Assembly (NCBI RefSeq): GCF_003403315.2
Contig: NZ_CP048407.1
Coordinates: forward strand, 1,426,001 to 1,490,000
DNA length: 64,000 nt
Source of the DNA: Thermaerobacter sp. PB12/4term
GTDB lineage: Bacteria > Bacillota > Sulfobacillia > Thermaerobacterales > Thermaerobacteraceae
Direction of reading: 5' to 3'
Shown: in pieces, positions 45,828 to 54,535 of the stretch
Layout of the letters: every line of letters starts with the position of its first letter
Numbering within the stretch: position 1 is the stretch's first letter
The notes under the pieces: model-generated
What the model was told of the DNA's origin: nothing
The model's database searches: none
Seen by the model: only the letters and a program-made list of their open reading frames with translations
Position numbers and translations under genes: made by a program

Positions 45828-46478
45828 CTACGGAGACCGGAGCCCGCCGGTGTTATCCGCCGGCCCCCGGTCCCGGGCCGGGGCGGCCTGCCGGCCGGCG
45901 GCCGCTTGGGGCTCGCCCAACTGGTGGTGGCGCCGGCACCGGGGCTCGTACGACTCGTGGCCGCCGATCAGGATCACCGGGTCGTCGGGGGCCGCGGGCC
46001 GGCCGCCGATGAGCCGCTGGGTGAAGGTGGCGGGCTCCCCGCAGACCACGCAGATGGCCTTCAGCTTGAGCACCTCGTCCGCCAGGGCCATCAGCTCGGG
46101 CATGGGGCCGAACGGGCGGCGGGCGAAGTCCATGTCGAGCCCCGAGACGATGACCCGCAGGCCGGCGGCGACCATGTCCAGCACGGCCTGGACGATGGGC
46201 GGTGCGAAGAACTGGGCCTCGTCGATGCCCACCACCTCCGCCGCCGACCGGGCCGCCAGGACGGGGATCTCCTGCGGGCGGCCGGCGGGCACCACCACGG
46301 CCGCCAGGTCGCGCCCGTCGTGGGAGGCGACGGCGTCCCGCCGGTAGCGGTGGTCCAGGTCGGGCTTGCACAGGAGGACCCGCCGCCGGGCGATGCGCGC
46401 CCGCTGGACCCGGCGCAGCAGCTCCTCCGTCTTGCCCGAGAACATGCCGCCGGTGATCACCTCAAGATAGCCTGCCAT
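45828..46478 (-). CDS. tdk: Thymidine kinase (TK1 type)
   Basis: This 216-residue enzyme phosphorylates thymidine and deoxyuridine. The P-loop GGMFSGKTEEL is at residues 10-20, the catalytic region reads VVGIDEAQFF, and the zinc-lasso ligands are CVVCGEPATF and RCRRHHQLG. The last 30 residues are an Ala/Pro-rich tail. The ATG at 46478 fits the family start although AAGGAG is about 16 bases away. It completes a salvage cluster with deoC and the Pdp-Cdd fusion. Confidence 0.95.
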   Translation of the reverse strand: MAGYLEVITGGMFSGKTEELLRRVQRARIARRRVLLCKPDLDHRYRRDAVASHDGRDLAAVVVPAGRPQEIPVLAARSAAEVVGIDEAQFFAPPIVQAVLDMVAAGLRVIVSGLDMDFARRPFGPMPELMALADEVLKLKAICVVCGEPATFTQRLIGGRPAAPDDPVILIGGHESYEPRCRRHHQLGEPQAAAGRQAAPARDRGPADNTGGLRSP

Positions 46479-46545
46479 CGCGATCGCCGATGCGCTCCTT
46501 CCCCGGCCGGGGCCGCTGCTCGCCGGGCGGGCCCCGGCCGCCGGG

Positions 46546-48078
46546 CTACTCTTCGCGGGGCGTGAAGGGCGTTCCTCCGCCCTCAGGTTCCCCGTCCGCG
46601 GAGGGTGCCTGCGCCCCTCGAGGCTGCCCGGCCCGCGACCTCCCTTGCCGGGACGGGAGGTCTTCCTCATCGGCCCGGCTCGGCCCCCGGGCCGGCTGTC
46701 CCCGCGCCGGTCCGGCCGGCCCCCGCCGGGCTTCGATGACGGGCGCCAGGCGGCCCTCATACCCCTGGTCGCTGGGGACATAGAAGCGGGCGCCCAGAAG
46801 CTCGTTCGGCAGGTACTGCTGCCGCACGAAATGGCCCGGGAAGTCGTGGGGATAGCGGTACCCTTGGCCGTGCCCCAGGGCCCGGGCGCCCCGGTAGTGG
46901 GCATCCCGCAGGTGCCGGGGCACCCCGGCGATGGCCTGTTCTTCCACGGCTCTCCAGGCCGCGTCCACGGCCCGGATCACCGAATTGCTCTTGGGTGCCG
47001 TGGCCAGGTAGAGCACGGCTTCCGCCAGGGGGATGCGGGCTTCGGGCATGCCCACCTGCTCCGCCGCCGTGGCCGCCGCGGCCGCCACCTGCAGGGCCCT
47101 CGGATCGGCCAGGCCCACGTCCTCCGCCGCATGGACCAGCAGGCGCCGGGCGATGGTGCGGGGATCCTCGCCCGCATAGAGCATCCGGGCCAGCCAGTAG
47201 ACGGCGGCATCGGGGTCGGAGCCGCGGATGCTCTTGATCAGGGCCGACATGTGGTCGTAGTGCTCGTCCCCTGCGGGGTCGTAGGCCAGGGCCCGCCGCT
47301 GGATGGACTCCTCGGCCACCGCCAGGGTGATGCGCCGCACCCCGTCCTCACCCGGCGGCGTGGTGAGCACGGCCAGCTCCAGGGCGTTCAGGGCCGTGCG
47401 GGCGTCCCCGCCGGCCACCCTCACCAGGTGTTCCAGGGCGGCCGGGTCCACCTCCACGCGGTACCGCCCCAGGCCCCGCTCGGAATCGGCCAGGGCGCGC
47501 ATCAGAAGCTGCCGCATGTCGTCATCGGAAAGGGGCTCCAGCCGGAAGATCCGGGCCCGCGAAACCAGTGGTGGGACGCAGGCGAAGTAGGGGTTCTCCG
47601 TGGTGGCGCCGATCAGGGCCACCAGGCCGCTCTCCAGGTGGGGCAGCAGGGCGTCCTGCTGGGCCCGGTTCCAGCGGTGGACCTCGTCGACGAAGAGCAC
47701 CGTCGAGCGGCCCTGCAGGGCCCACCGCTCCCGGGCCTCCTCCACCACCCGCCGCAGGTCGCCCACCCCCGCGGTGACGGCGTTGAGGGGCTCGAAGTGG
47801 GCCCGGGTGGTGCGGGCGATGATCCGGGCCAGGGTCGTCTTGCCCGAGCCGGGCGGGCCCCAGAGGATGATCGACCCCAGGCGGTCCGCTTCGATGGCCC
47901 GCCGCAGCAGCCGCCCCGGGCCCACCAGGTGCTGCTGGCCCACGAACTCCTCCAGGGTGCGGGGCCGCATGCGCTCGGCCAGGGGCGCTTGCTGCCGGGC
48001 CCGTTCCTCCGCCGCCCTGGCAAAGAGGTCTTGTTCCGGCTTGTCCTTGCCGGCTCCAGGCGTGCCCTTTGGCACCAC
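46546..48078 (-). CDS. rarA: Replication-associated recombination AAA+ ATPase RarA (MgsA)
   Basis: This 510-residue AAA+ clamp-loader-like protein acts at stalled replication forks. Walker A is WGPPGSGKTT (about 73-82), Walker B VLFVDEVHRW, sensor-1 ALIGATTENPYF, and the C-terminal MgsA domain contains YDPAGDEHYDHMSALIKSIR, GSDPDAAVYWLARML and the GYRYPHDFPGHFVRQQYLP segment. The last 65 residues are unconserved and charged. It is one gene upstream of tdk. Confidence 0.95.
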   Translation of the reverse strand: MVPKGTPGAGKDKPEQDLFARAAEERARQQAPLAERMRPRTLEEFVGQQHLVGPGRLLRRAIEADRLGSIILWGPPGSGKTTLARIIARTTRAHFEPLNAVTAGVGDLRRVVEEARERWALQGRSTVLFVDEVHRWNRAQQDALLPHLESGLVALIGATTENPYFACVPPLVSRARIFRLEPLSDDDMRQLLMRALADSERGLGRYRVEVDPAALEHLVRVAGGDARTALNALELAVLTTPPGEDGVRRITLAVAEESIQRRALAYDPAGDEHYDHMSALIKSIRGSDPDAAVYWLARMLYAGEDPRTIARRLLVHAAEDVGLADPRALQVAAAAATAAEQVGMPEARIPLAEAVLYLATAPKSNSVIRAVDAAWRAVEEQAIAGVPRHLRDAHYRGARALGHGQGYRYPHDFPGHFVRQQYLPNELLGARFYVPSDQGYEGRLAPVIEARRGPAGPARGQPARGPSRADEEDLPSRQGRSRAGQPRGAQAPSADGEPEGGGTPFTPREE

Positions 48079-48125
48079 CCTCGCCCCGCTCCTTCCGGGC
48101 GGCCTTCCCGGCCGGGCCGCCCGCG

Positions 48126-49166
48126 TCAGCCTTGGGTCAGGATCCGGTGGAAGATGGCCAGCGCCCGGTCCGCGTCGGCCGGTCCCACGTCCTTGTGGGT
48201 GACCCAGCGCAGCCGGTGGGCGTCCACGGCGTTGACCTTGACCCCGGCGGCCGCCAGCTCCCCGGCCAGCTGGTAGGCCGTCCGGCCCGTGCCGCTGACG
48301 TCGGCCATCACCATGTTGGTCTGGACCGTCTCCATGTCGACCCGGACCCCCGGCAGGCTGGCCAGGCCCTCGGCCAGCCGGCGCGCCAGGGCGTGGTCTT
48401 CGGCCAGGCGGTCGATCATCTCGTCCAGGGCCACCAGGCCCGCCGCCGCCAGGATGCCCGCCTGCCGCATGCCGCCACCCAGGGCTTTGCGGTAACGGCG
48501 CGCCTCGGCGATGAACTCCCGGTCACCCACCAGCACGGAGCCCACGGGGCAGCCCAGCCCCTTCGACAGGCTGAACATCACCGAATCGGCCGGGGCCGCC
48601 AGGCGGTCGGCCGGCACCCCCAGGGCGACCGCCGCGTTGAAGATGCGAGCCCCGTCCAGGTGGACCTTGAGGCCGTGGCGGTGGGCCACCTCGGCCACGG
48701 CGGCCGTCTCTTCCGCCGTCATCACGGTGCCGCCCCAGCGGTTGTGGGTGTTCTCCAGGCAAAGGAGCCGCGGCGGCGGGAAGTGGATGTTGGCGGGCCG
48801 GATGGTGGCCTCGACCACCGCCGGATCCAGCACCCCGCGCCGGGACGGAAGGGGCCGCACCTGGCAACCGGCCAGCAAGGCCACGCCGCCCACCTCGTAG
48901 TAATAGATGTGGGATTCTTCCTCCAGCAGCACCTCGTCGCCGCGGCGCGTGTGGGCCAGCACCGCCGCCTGGTTCGCCATGGTGCCGCTGGGGAAGAACA
49001 GCCCGGCCGCCTTGCCCAGCCGCTCGGCCGCCACCTCTTCCAGGCGCCGGACCGTGGGATCCTCGCCGTAGACGTCATCGCCCACCTCCGCCTGGGCCAT
49101 GGCCCGGCGCATGGCGGGCGTGGGCTGGGTGACGGTGTCGCTGCGGAAGTCGATGATGTCCGCCAC
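48126..49166 (-). CDS. ltaE: Low-specificity L-threonine aldolase
   Basis: This 346-residue PLP enzyme splits threonine or allo-threonine into glycine and acetaldehyde. DFRSDTVTQPTPAMRRAMAQ, then AEVGDDVYGEDPTV, the segment LEEESHIYYYE, and the PLP lysine in VMFSLSKGLGCPVGS are family hallmarks. A GTG at 49166 with AGGAG eight bases upstream is preferred; the longer frame lacks similarity. Its glycine product could feed the gcv operon at the left end, an inference only. Confidence 0.94.
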   Translation of the reverse strand: MADIIDFRSDTVTQPTPAMRRAMAQAEVGDDVYGEDPTVRRLEEVAAERLGKAAGLFFPSGTMANQAAVLAHTRRGDEVLLEEESHIYYYEVGGVALLAGCQVRPLPSRRGVLDPAVVEATIRPANIHFPPPRLLCLENTHNRWGGTVMTAEETAAVAEVAHRHGLKVHLDGARIFNAAVALGVPADRLAAPADSVMFSLSKGLGCPVGSVLVGDREFIAEARRYRKALGGGMRQAGILAAAGLVALDEMIDRLAEDHALARRLAEGLASLPGVRVDMETVQTNMVMADVSGTGRTAYQLAGELAAAGVKVNAVDAHRLRWVTHKDVGPADADRALAIFHRILTQG

Positions 49167-49216
49167 GGCTGCTTCTCCTCTCCCGACCGCCTCCCGGGCG
49201 GTCAGCAATCCTGTCC

Positions 49217-49480
49217 TCAGGTGGGGTGGAACCCGCACCGGGGGCAGAGCCATCCCCAGGGCCGGCGCGAAAGTTGCGCTCCGCAGGCGGGACAAGGGAA
49301 TGCGCCCGCCGGCGACGGTGGGGCCGCCGGAGCCGCGGGCGCGCCGCGGCCGCCGGCACCGGCCCGGGAAGGGCCGGACCGGTGTAACGGAAAGCCGCTG
49401 CGGCCGGCCCGGCTCCCTGGCGACTCGCCCCCCGCTGCGGGCGGTGGCCCCGCCCCTCTCCCCCGATCGTGCCCGCCCAT
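49217..49480 (-). CDS. Small zinc-ribbon protein
   Basis: This 87-residue protein has an Arg/Gly/Pro-rich N-terminal region and a C-terminal zinc ribbon, FPCPACGAQLSRRPWGWLCP followed by RCGFHPT, with four cysteines in two CxxC pairs. GGGAGG lies seven bases before the ATG at 49480, which argues that it is translated. It sits between thioredoxin and threonine aldolase. Function unknown. Confidence 0.6.
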   Translation of the reverse strand: MGGHDRGRGAGPPPAAGGESPGSRAGRSGFPLHRSGPSRAGAGGRGAPAAPAAPPSPAGAFPCPACGAQLSRRPWGWLCPRCGFHPT

Positions 49481-49599
49481 GGCCCAGCCTCCCGCTCCGG
49501 CCCCCACGCCCCCGGGTTCCAAGGATCCCCGCCGGCCCGCAATACACGGGCGGGGCTGCGGCCCTGGCGACCGCAGCCCCGCGGCGTGGCCGGTTCCCC

Positions 49600-49929
49600 T
49601 CAGCCGATGGCCTTGAGGATCTCCTGCTCCAGCTCTTCCTTGGGACGGAAGCCCACGATGCGGGCCACGGGCTGGCCGCCCTTGAAGACCAGGAGGGTGG
49701 GAATGGACATGACGCCGTAGCGGCCGGCGATGACGCCGTGGTCGTCCACGTTCAACTTGGCGACCTTCAGCCGGCCGGCATATTCCTGCGCAATCTCCTC
49801 CACGATGGGAGCGATCATGCGGCACGGGCCGCACCAGGGCGCCCAGAAGTCGACCAGCACCGGCTGGTCGGACTGCAGTACCTCCGCGTCGAACTGGTCG
49901 GCGGTGAGATCCAGAATGCCCGCTGCCAT
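49600..49929 (-). CDS. trxA: Thioredoxin
   Basis: This 109-residue protein has the active site [11 protein letters not shown] with cysteines 33 and 36, the cis-proline segment [16 protein letters not shown] and the normal family length. It reduces protein disulfides in the cytoplasm. AAGGAGG seven bases before the ATG gives a strong start. Confidence 0.97.
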   Translation of the reverse strand: MAAGILDLTADQFDAEVLQSDQPVLVDFWAPWCGPCRMIAPIVEEIAQEYAGRLKVAKLNVDDHGVIAGRYGVMSIPTLLVFKGGQPVARIVGFRPKEELEQEILKAIG

Positions 49930-50336
49930 GCCTGCGCCTCCTTCTTCCTGACCCTGGGGCCGCTGGCTGGCGCCTGCCGGCCCCGGGGGCCGGGCGCCGC
50001 CAGCGGCGGTGCCGGCCTATCCCCAGCCCCGCACCCCGGGACCCGCAGCCCGGGCCCTGCACGCCAGGGGAAAACCCGGGGAATCGCGGCGGGCCGAAGC
50101 CGCGGGCGCCACCGGCGAGCCATGGGCGGCACCGGCGCCCGGACCGCGAGGACCCGGCACCGGCGTCCGCCCCGCAACCGGCGGTCCCGACGCCGGGGGT
50201 CCCGAGGCCGGCGCCGATCCTGCCGGCCGGTCTGGGTACAGCACCATCTTAAACCACAATGGCCGGGCCGGGACAACGGCCCGGCCACCGGCGCCACCGG
50301 GCTCTCCCCGCCAGGGCACCGCCCGGCGGCACGCCG
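49930..50336. other. GC-rich spacer, nothing recognised
   Basis: About 400 bases between thioredoxin and the RNA terminator contain only antisense or chance frames. The thioredoxin promoter must be here but is not obvious. Confidence 0.5.
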
Positions 50337-50374
50337 TACAAAACACAAAACCGGCCGGGCCCTTGCCCGGCCGG
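50337..50374 (-). terminator. Intrinsic terminator of the RNA gene after aspS
   Basis: CCGGCCGGGC (50351-50360) pairs perfectly with 50365-50374 over a four-base loop and is followed on the minus strand by TTTTGTGTTTTGT. It is the clearest U-tract terminator in the window. Confidence 0.9.
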
Positions 50375-50595
50375 ATGCCTTTCAAAAGGCACACCCCGCG
50401 TGTGCCGTGGCGCCAGAGTCTTTGAACCCGCTCCCCCACAGGTGGGTGCCCTCCCACGACCGTCTTGCCCGTCCCCTGACCGTGGGGGCATGGACGCAGG
50501 CCGCGGAGAGCCGGGCTCCCTTTGTCTTGGTGTTGGATCAAGACTTCTTGCACACCACGCGCACCGCAGGGTGGCTCGTGCCGCTCCGCTCGTGC
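50337..50595 (-). ncRNA. Structured non-coding RNA after aspS, probably 6S RNA
   Basis: Between the aspS stop and a perfect terminator lies a stretch without a gene that has its own sigma-A-type promoter; predicted length is about 250 bases. Local hairpins are visible, for example GTCTTG with CAAGAC near 50530-50550, CCCACG with CGTGGG near 50455-50490, and GGCACAC with GTGTGCC near 50388-50406. In Bacillus the 6S-1 RNA gene also follows aspS, which is why I suggest 6S. I could not demonstrate the full 6S closing stem and central bubble by hand, so the family call is tentative; that it is an independent RNA gene is well supported. Confidence 0.6.
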
Positions 50596-50601
50596 GCCTT
50601 C

Positions 50602-50630
50602 ATCGTAGCACGGGCCCCCGGCCCCTTCAA
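50602..50630 (-). promoter_or_regulatory. Promoter of the RNA gene after aspS
   Basis: On the minus strand TTGAAG (50625-50630) and TACGAT (50602-50607) are exactly 17 bases apart, 40 bases after the aspS stop. Each hexamer matches consensus at four positions. With the terminator downstream it defines a compact non-coding unit. Confidence 0.65.
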
Positions 50631-50669
50631 CGGTGAAAGGCTGGAGATGGCCGGCGCCGCGGGCCGGGC

Positions 50670-52517
50670 TTACCGCTGCTGGATGCGCAGGTGCAGCTCC
50701 TCCAGCTGGCCGGGGTCCACCTCCGCCGGGGCGCCGGTCAGCGGGTCGACCGCGCGGGCCGTCTTGGGGAAGGCGATGACGTCCCGGATGCTGGACGCCC
50801 CCGCCGCCAGCATCACGATGCGGTCGAAGCCGAAGGCGATGCCGCCGTGGGGCGGCGGGCCGTACTCAAAGGCTTCCAGGAGGAAGCCGAAGCGCTCCCG
50901 GGCCTTCTCCGGGGGCAGGCCGATGGCCCGGAACACCCGCTCCTGCACGTCCCGCCGGTGGATCCGGATGCTGCCGCCGCCGATCTCGTAGCCGTTGAGC
51001 ACCAGGTCGTACGCCCTGGCGCGCACGCCGGCCGGATCCGACTCCAGGCGGTCCAGATCCTCGTCCCGGGGCGAGGTGAAGGGGTGATGGCGCGCTACGT
51101 AGCGCTGCTCGTCCTCGTCCCACTCCAGCAGGGGGAAGTCCACCACCCAGGCGAAGGCCCATTCCTTGACCCGCGGCCACTCCAGCCGCTCCGCCAGCTG
51201 CAGACGCAGCTTGCCCAGCACCACCGAGGCCCGCTCGGGCTCGTCCGCCGCCAGCAGGACCAGGTCGCCCGCCTTGAGCTCCAGCCGGCCGGCCAGGGCG
51301 GCTCGTTCCTCCGGAGTGAAGAACTTCACCACCGGACCCCGCCAGGTCTCAGGATCGGGTTCCGGCACCGCGATCCAGGCCACGCCCGGGCTGCCCGCGG
51401 CCCGGGCCGCCTCGTTGAGGGCGTCCAGCTCCTTGCGGGACAGGGCCGCACCGCCCGGTGCGCGCAGGGCCCGCACCGCCCCGCCGGACGCCAGGGCCGC
51501 CTGGAACCCGCGAAAGCCGGTCCGGACGAACACGTCGCTGACGTCCACCACGGCAGGCTCGTAGCGCAGGTCCGGCTTGTCGCTGCCGTACCGGGCCATG
51601 GCCTCGGCGTAGGTCAGCCGCGGCAGGGGCAGGGGGACCTGAACGCCCAGCAGCTCCTGCCACAGCTCGGCTATCATGCCCTCCGCCATGGCCAGCACGT
51701 CCTCCACGTCGACGAAGCTCATCTCCACGTCGATCTGGGTGAACTCGGGCTGCCGGTCGGCGCGCAGGTCCTCGTCCCGGAAGCAGCGCACGATCTGGAA
51801 GTAGCGCTCGATCCCGCCCACCATCAAAAGCTGCTTGAACAGCTGGGGCGACTGGGGCAGCGCGTAGAAGCGCCCGGGATACAGGCGGCTGGGCACCAGG
51901 TAGTCGCGGGCCCCCTCGGGCGTGCTCCGGGTGAGCATGGGGGTCTCCACCTCGAGGAAGCCGTTGCGGTCGAAGTACCGGCGCACCACCTGGTAGGCCC
52001 GGTGGCGCAGCCACAGATTGCGGAACATGGCCGGCCGCCGCAGGTCCAGGTAGCGGTAGCGCAGCCGCAGGCCCTCGTCCACCTCGGCGGCGGCATCGAG
52101 CTCAAAGGGCGGCGTCTTGCTGGTCGCCAGGATCCAAAGCTGGGCGGGCACCAGTTCCACCTCGCCCGTGGCCAGCCGCGGGTTGACCGCCTCCGGCGCC
52201 CGGCGGCGCACGGTGCCCCGGGCGGCGACGACGAACTCGGCCCGCAGCCCTTCCGCCGCCTGCACCACCTCCGGCGGCGCTTCCGCCCGGTTGATCACCA
52301 ACTGCAGGCGCCCCGTGCGGTCGCGCACCTCGACGAAGCGCAGCCCGCCCAGGTCCCGCACCCGGTGGACCCAGCCGGCCACCGTCAATGTCCGGCCCAC
52401 GTGCTCCGGTCGCACCTCGCCGCATCCCAGGTCCCGGCCCATGCGATCCCCCCGCCAGGAACTGAGGGCCGGCGCCAGGGCGGCCCCTTCCCGGCCGGAT
52501 TCGTCCATCGCCGTCAT
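50670..52517 (-). CDS. aspS: Aspartyl-tRNA synthetase
   Basis: This 615-residue class IIb synthetase has the N-terminal OB-fold (VAGWVHRVRDLGGLRFVEVR), motif 2 FRDEDLRADRQPEFTQID, the bacterial GAD insertion (about 305-430) and motif 3 GGIAFGFDRIVMLAAG. The GAD domain marks the bacterial type; whether it is discriminating or also charges Asn cannot be told. The ATG at 52517 overlaps the hisS stop as ATGA, fixing the start. The first 25 residues are an unconserved extension. Confidence 0.97.
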   Translation of the reverse strand: MTAMDESGREGAALAPALSSWRGDRMGRDLGCGEVRPEHVGRTLTVAGWVHRVRDLGGLRFVEVRDRTGRLQLVINRAEAPPEVVQAAEGLRAEFVVAARGTVRRRAPEAVNPRLATGEVELVPAQLWILATSKTPPFELDAAAEVDEGLRLRYRYLDLRRPAMFRNLWLRHRAYQVVRRYFDRNGFLEVETPMLTRSTPEGARDYLVPSRLYPGRFYALPQSPQLFKQLLMVGGIERYFQIVRCFRDEDLRADRQPEFTQIDVEMSFVDVEDVLAMAEGMIAELWQELLGVQVPLPLPRLTYAEAMARYGSDKPDLRYEPAVVDVSDVFVRTGFRGFQAALASGGAVRALRAPGGAALSRKELDALNEAARAAGSPGVAWIAVPEPDPETWRGPVVKFFTPEERAALAGRLELKAGDLVLLAADEPERASVVLGKLRLQLAERLEWPRVKEWAFAWVVDFPLLEWDEDEQRYVARHHPFTSPRDEDLDRLESDPAGVRARAYDLVLNGYEIGGGSIRIHRRDVQERVFRAIGLPPEKARERFGFLLEAFEYGPPPHGGIAFGFDRIVMLAAGASSIRDVIAFPKTARAVDPLTGAPAEVDPGQLEELHLRIQQR

Positions 52518-53827
52518 GCCCGGTCCACCTCCGCCGATCCCCTCGTCTCCGCCGCGCCGGCCTCGACCCCCGACCGGAGGACCGCGGCCAGCTCCCCCAG
52601 GGGCACCGGCCGCTGCCGGCCCGACGCCAGCTCCCGCACCGCCGCCTCGCCGCGGGCCCACTCGTCATCCCCCAGGATGACGGCATAGCGCACTGGGAGC
52701 CGCCCGGCGGCCCGCAGCTGGGCCTTGAGGCTCCGGCCTACATGGTCCATGTCCACGGCCAGGCCCTGGCGGCGCAGCTCCTGCACCAGGGCCAGGACCC
52801 GCGCCCGCGGCACCTGGCCCGTCACCGCCACGAAGGCGTCCAGGGGCCGGCGGGCCCCCGGCTGGCGACCCGCCGCCTCCAGGGTGAGCAGGAGGCGCTC
52901 CAGGCCCATGCCGAAGCCCACGCCCGGCGTGGGCGGCCCGCCCAGGAGCTCGATCAGGCCATCGTAGCGGCCGCCGCCGCAGACGGTGTCCTGGGCGCCC
53001 AGGCCGCCGTACTTGATCTCGAAGACGGTCCGGGTGTAGTAGTCCAGCCCGCGCACCAGGCCGGGGTCGAGCCGGTAGGCGATCCCCAGGGCGTCCAGTG
53101 CCGCCTGCAGCTCGTCAAAGTGGGCCCGACAGTCTTCGCACAGGTAGTCCACCGTGCGGGGCGCCCCGGCCTTGTGGGGCTGGTCCGCCGGCAACTTGCA
53201 GTCCAGCAGGCGCAGCGGGTTGGTCTCCAGCCGCGCCCGGCAGTCGGCGCACAGCTCCGCCGCCCGGGGCCGGTAATAGTCCAGCAGCGCCTGCCGGTAA
53301 CGGGGGCGGCAGGCGGGGCAGCCGATGCTGTTGAGGTGCACCTCCAGGCCCTCCAGCCCCAGCTCCGCGAAGAGGGTCATGGCCAGCGCGATCATCTCCG
53401 CATCGGCCGTCGCCTCCCCCGCCCCGAAGATCTCGGCGCCGAACTGGACGTGCTGGCGGTAGCGCCCCGCCTGGGGCCGCTCGTGGCGGAACATGGGCTG
53501 GATGTAGAAGAGCTTGACCGGCTGGGGGCCGTTGTGCAGCCCGTTTTCCAGGTAGGCCCGCACCGCCGCCGCCGTGCCCTCCGGCCGCAAGACCAGCTGG
53601 CGGTCGCTGCCCGGCGGGGTCAGCACGTACATCTCCTTCTGGACGATGTCCGTCGTCTCGCCCACCGTGCGCTGGAACAGCTCCCGCGCCTCGATGACGG
53701 GCGTGCGCAGCTCGCCGAAGCCGAAGCGGGCGGCCACGTGGCGGATGCGGGCCTCAAGGGCCTGCCACCGCGGCGCCTCTTCCGGGGTCACGTCATAGGT
53801 GCCTCGGGGTCGCTGGATGCGCTCCAA
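52514..53827 (-). CDS. hisS: Histidyl-tRNA synthetase
   Basis: This 437-residue class II synthetase begins RIQRPRGTYDVTPEEAPRWQ and carries motif 2 FRHERPQAGRYRQHVQFGAE, the histidine motifs LVRGLDYYTRTVFEI and CGGGRYDGLIELLGG, and the C-terminal anticodon-binding domain. A TTG at 53827 with GAGGAGGG upstream is the start. It is coupled to aspS by a four-base overlap, the usual Firmicutes arrangement. The 190-base upstream gap contains no T-box that I can see. Confidence 0.97.
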   Translation of the reverse strand: MERIQRPRGTYDVTPEEAPRWQALEARIRHVAARFGFGELRTPVIEARELFQRTVGETTDIVQKEMYVLTPPGSDRQLVLRPEGTAAAVRAYLENGLHNGPQPVKLFYIQPMFRHERPQAGRYRQHVQFGAEIFGAGEATADAEMIALAMTLFAELGLEGLEVHLNSIGCPACRPRYRQALLDYYRPRAAELCADCRARLETNPLRLLDCKLPADQPHKAGAPRTVDYLCEDCRAHFDELQAALDALGIAYRLDPGLVRGLDYYTRTVFEIKYGGLGAQDTVCGGGRYDGLIELLGGPPTPGVGFGMGLERLLLTLEAAGRQPGARRPLDAFVAVTGQVPRARVLALVQELRRQGLAVDMDHVGRSLKAQLRAAGRLPVRYAVILGDDEWARGEAAVRELASGRQRPVPLGELAAVLRSGVEAGAAETRGSAEVDRA

Positions 53828-54017
53828 ACCTTTCCCTCCTCGGGCCCGCCGGCCGGTACGCCCGGCGGGCCGGCCATCGCCTGGCTGCCGGCCCTGGGGG
53901 CCGGTTCCTCCGGCCGTACCCGCTGCCCCCTACCCGGTGCCGGGCCCGCGCACCCCCCGCCCCGGCGGGCCGCCGGTGGGGCTCCAGCTGCCCGCCGGGC
54001 GAGCCCGCCGGCCGGCC

Positions 54018-54473
54018 CTACGCCCGGCTGTCGAGCCATAAGGTCACCGGCCCGTCGTTGACCAGTTCCACCTGCATGTCGGCGCCGAACCAGCCCGTCT
54101 GAACGAACAGGCCCCGCGCCGCCAGGGCCTCGGCCACCGCCCGGTAGAGGGGCTCGGCCTCCCCGGGGGGCGCGGCGGCGCTGAAAGAAGGCCGCCGCCC
54201 CCGCCGGCAATCCCCCAGCAGGGTGAACTGGGACACCACGAGGACGTGGCCCTCCGTGTCCTGGAGGGACCGCTCGAAGTGCTTCCCGCCCGCCGCGCCT
54301 TCGCCGGGAAAGATGCGCAGGTTCGCAATCTTTTCGGCCATCCACTCCACGTCGGCCGGCCCGTCGCCCCGTTCCACCCCCAGCAAAACAACGACCCCTC
54401 GACCGATGGTGCGAGGGGCTTGTCCGGCGGTGTGCACCGAGGCCCGGGCCACCCGCTGGATCACGGCCCGCAT
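54018..54473 (-). CDS. dtd: D-aminoacyl-tRNA deacylase
   Basis: This 151-residue enzyme removes D-amino acids (and glycine from tRNA-Ala) from tRNAs. [13 protein letters not shown], the motif [20 protein letters not shown] and the Gly-cisPro region [12 protein letters not shown] are present. GGAGG seven to eight bases before the ATG at 54473 sets the start; the longer frame lies over relA. It is the usual neighbour of relA/spoT in Firmicutes. Confidence 0.96.
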   Translation of the reverse strand: MRAVIQRVARASVHTAGQAPRTIGRGVVVLLGVERGDGPADVEWMAEKIANLRIFPGEGAAGGKHFERSLQDTEGHVLVVSQFTLLGDCRRGRRPSFSAAAPPGEAEPLYRAVAEALAARGLFVQTGWFGADMQVELVNDGPVTLWLDSRA

Positions 54474-54535
54474 ACCCGACCTCCGTTCCCGCTGCTGGTC
54501 CCCCGCGGTCCGGCGGCCGCCACGGCCCGCGGCCC

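Noticed and set aside
50017..50553. Minus-strand open frame of 178 codons over the RNA gene
   Set aside because: It lies across the RNA promoter-terminator unit, has no ribosome site, and no domain is recognisable.
53828..54017. T-box leader on hisS-aspS
   Set aside because: GC-rich hairpins are present, but there is no T-box core sequence and no terminator with a U run.
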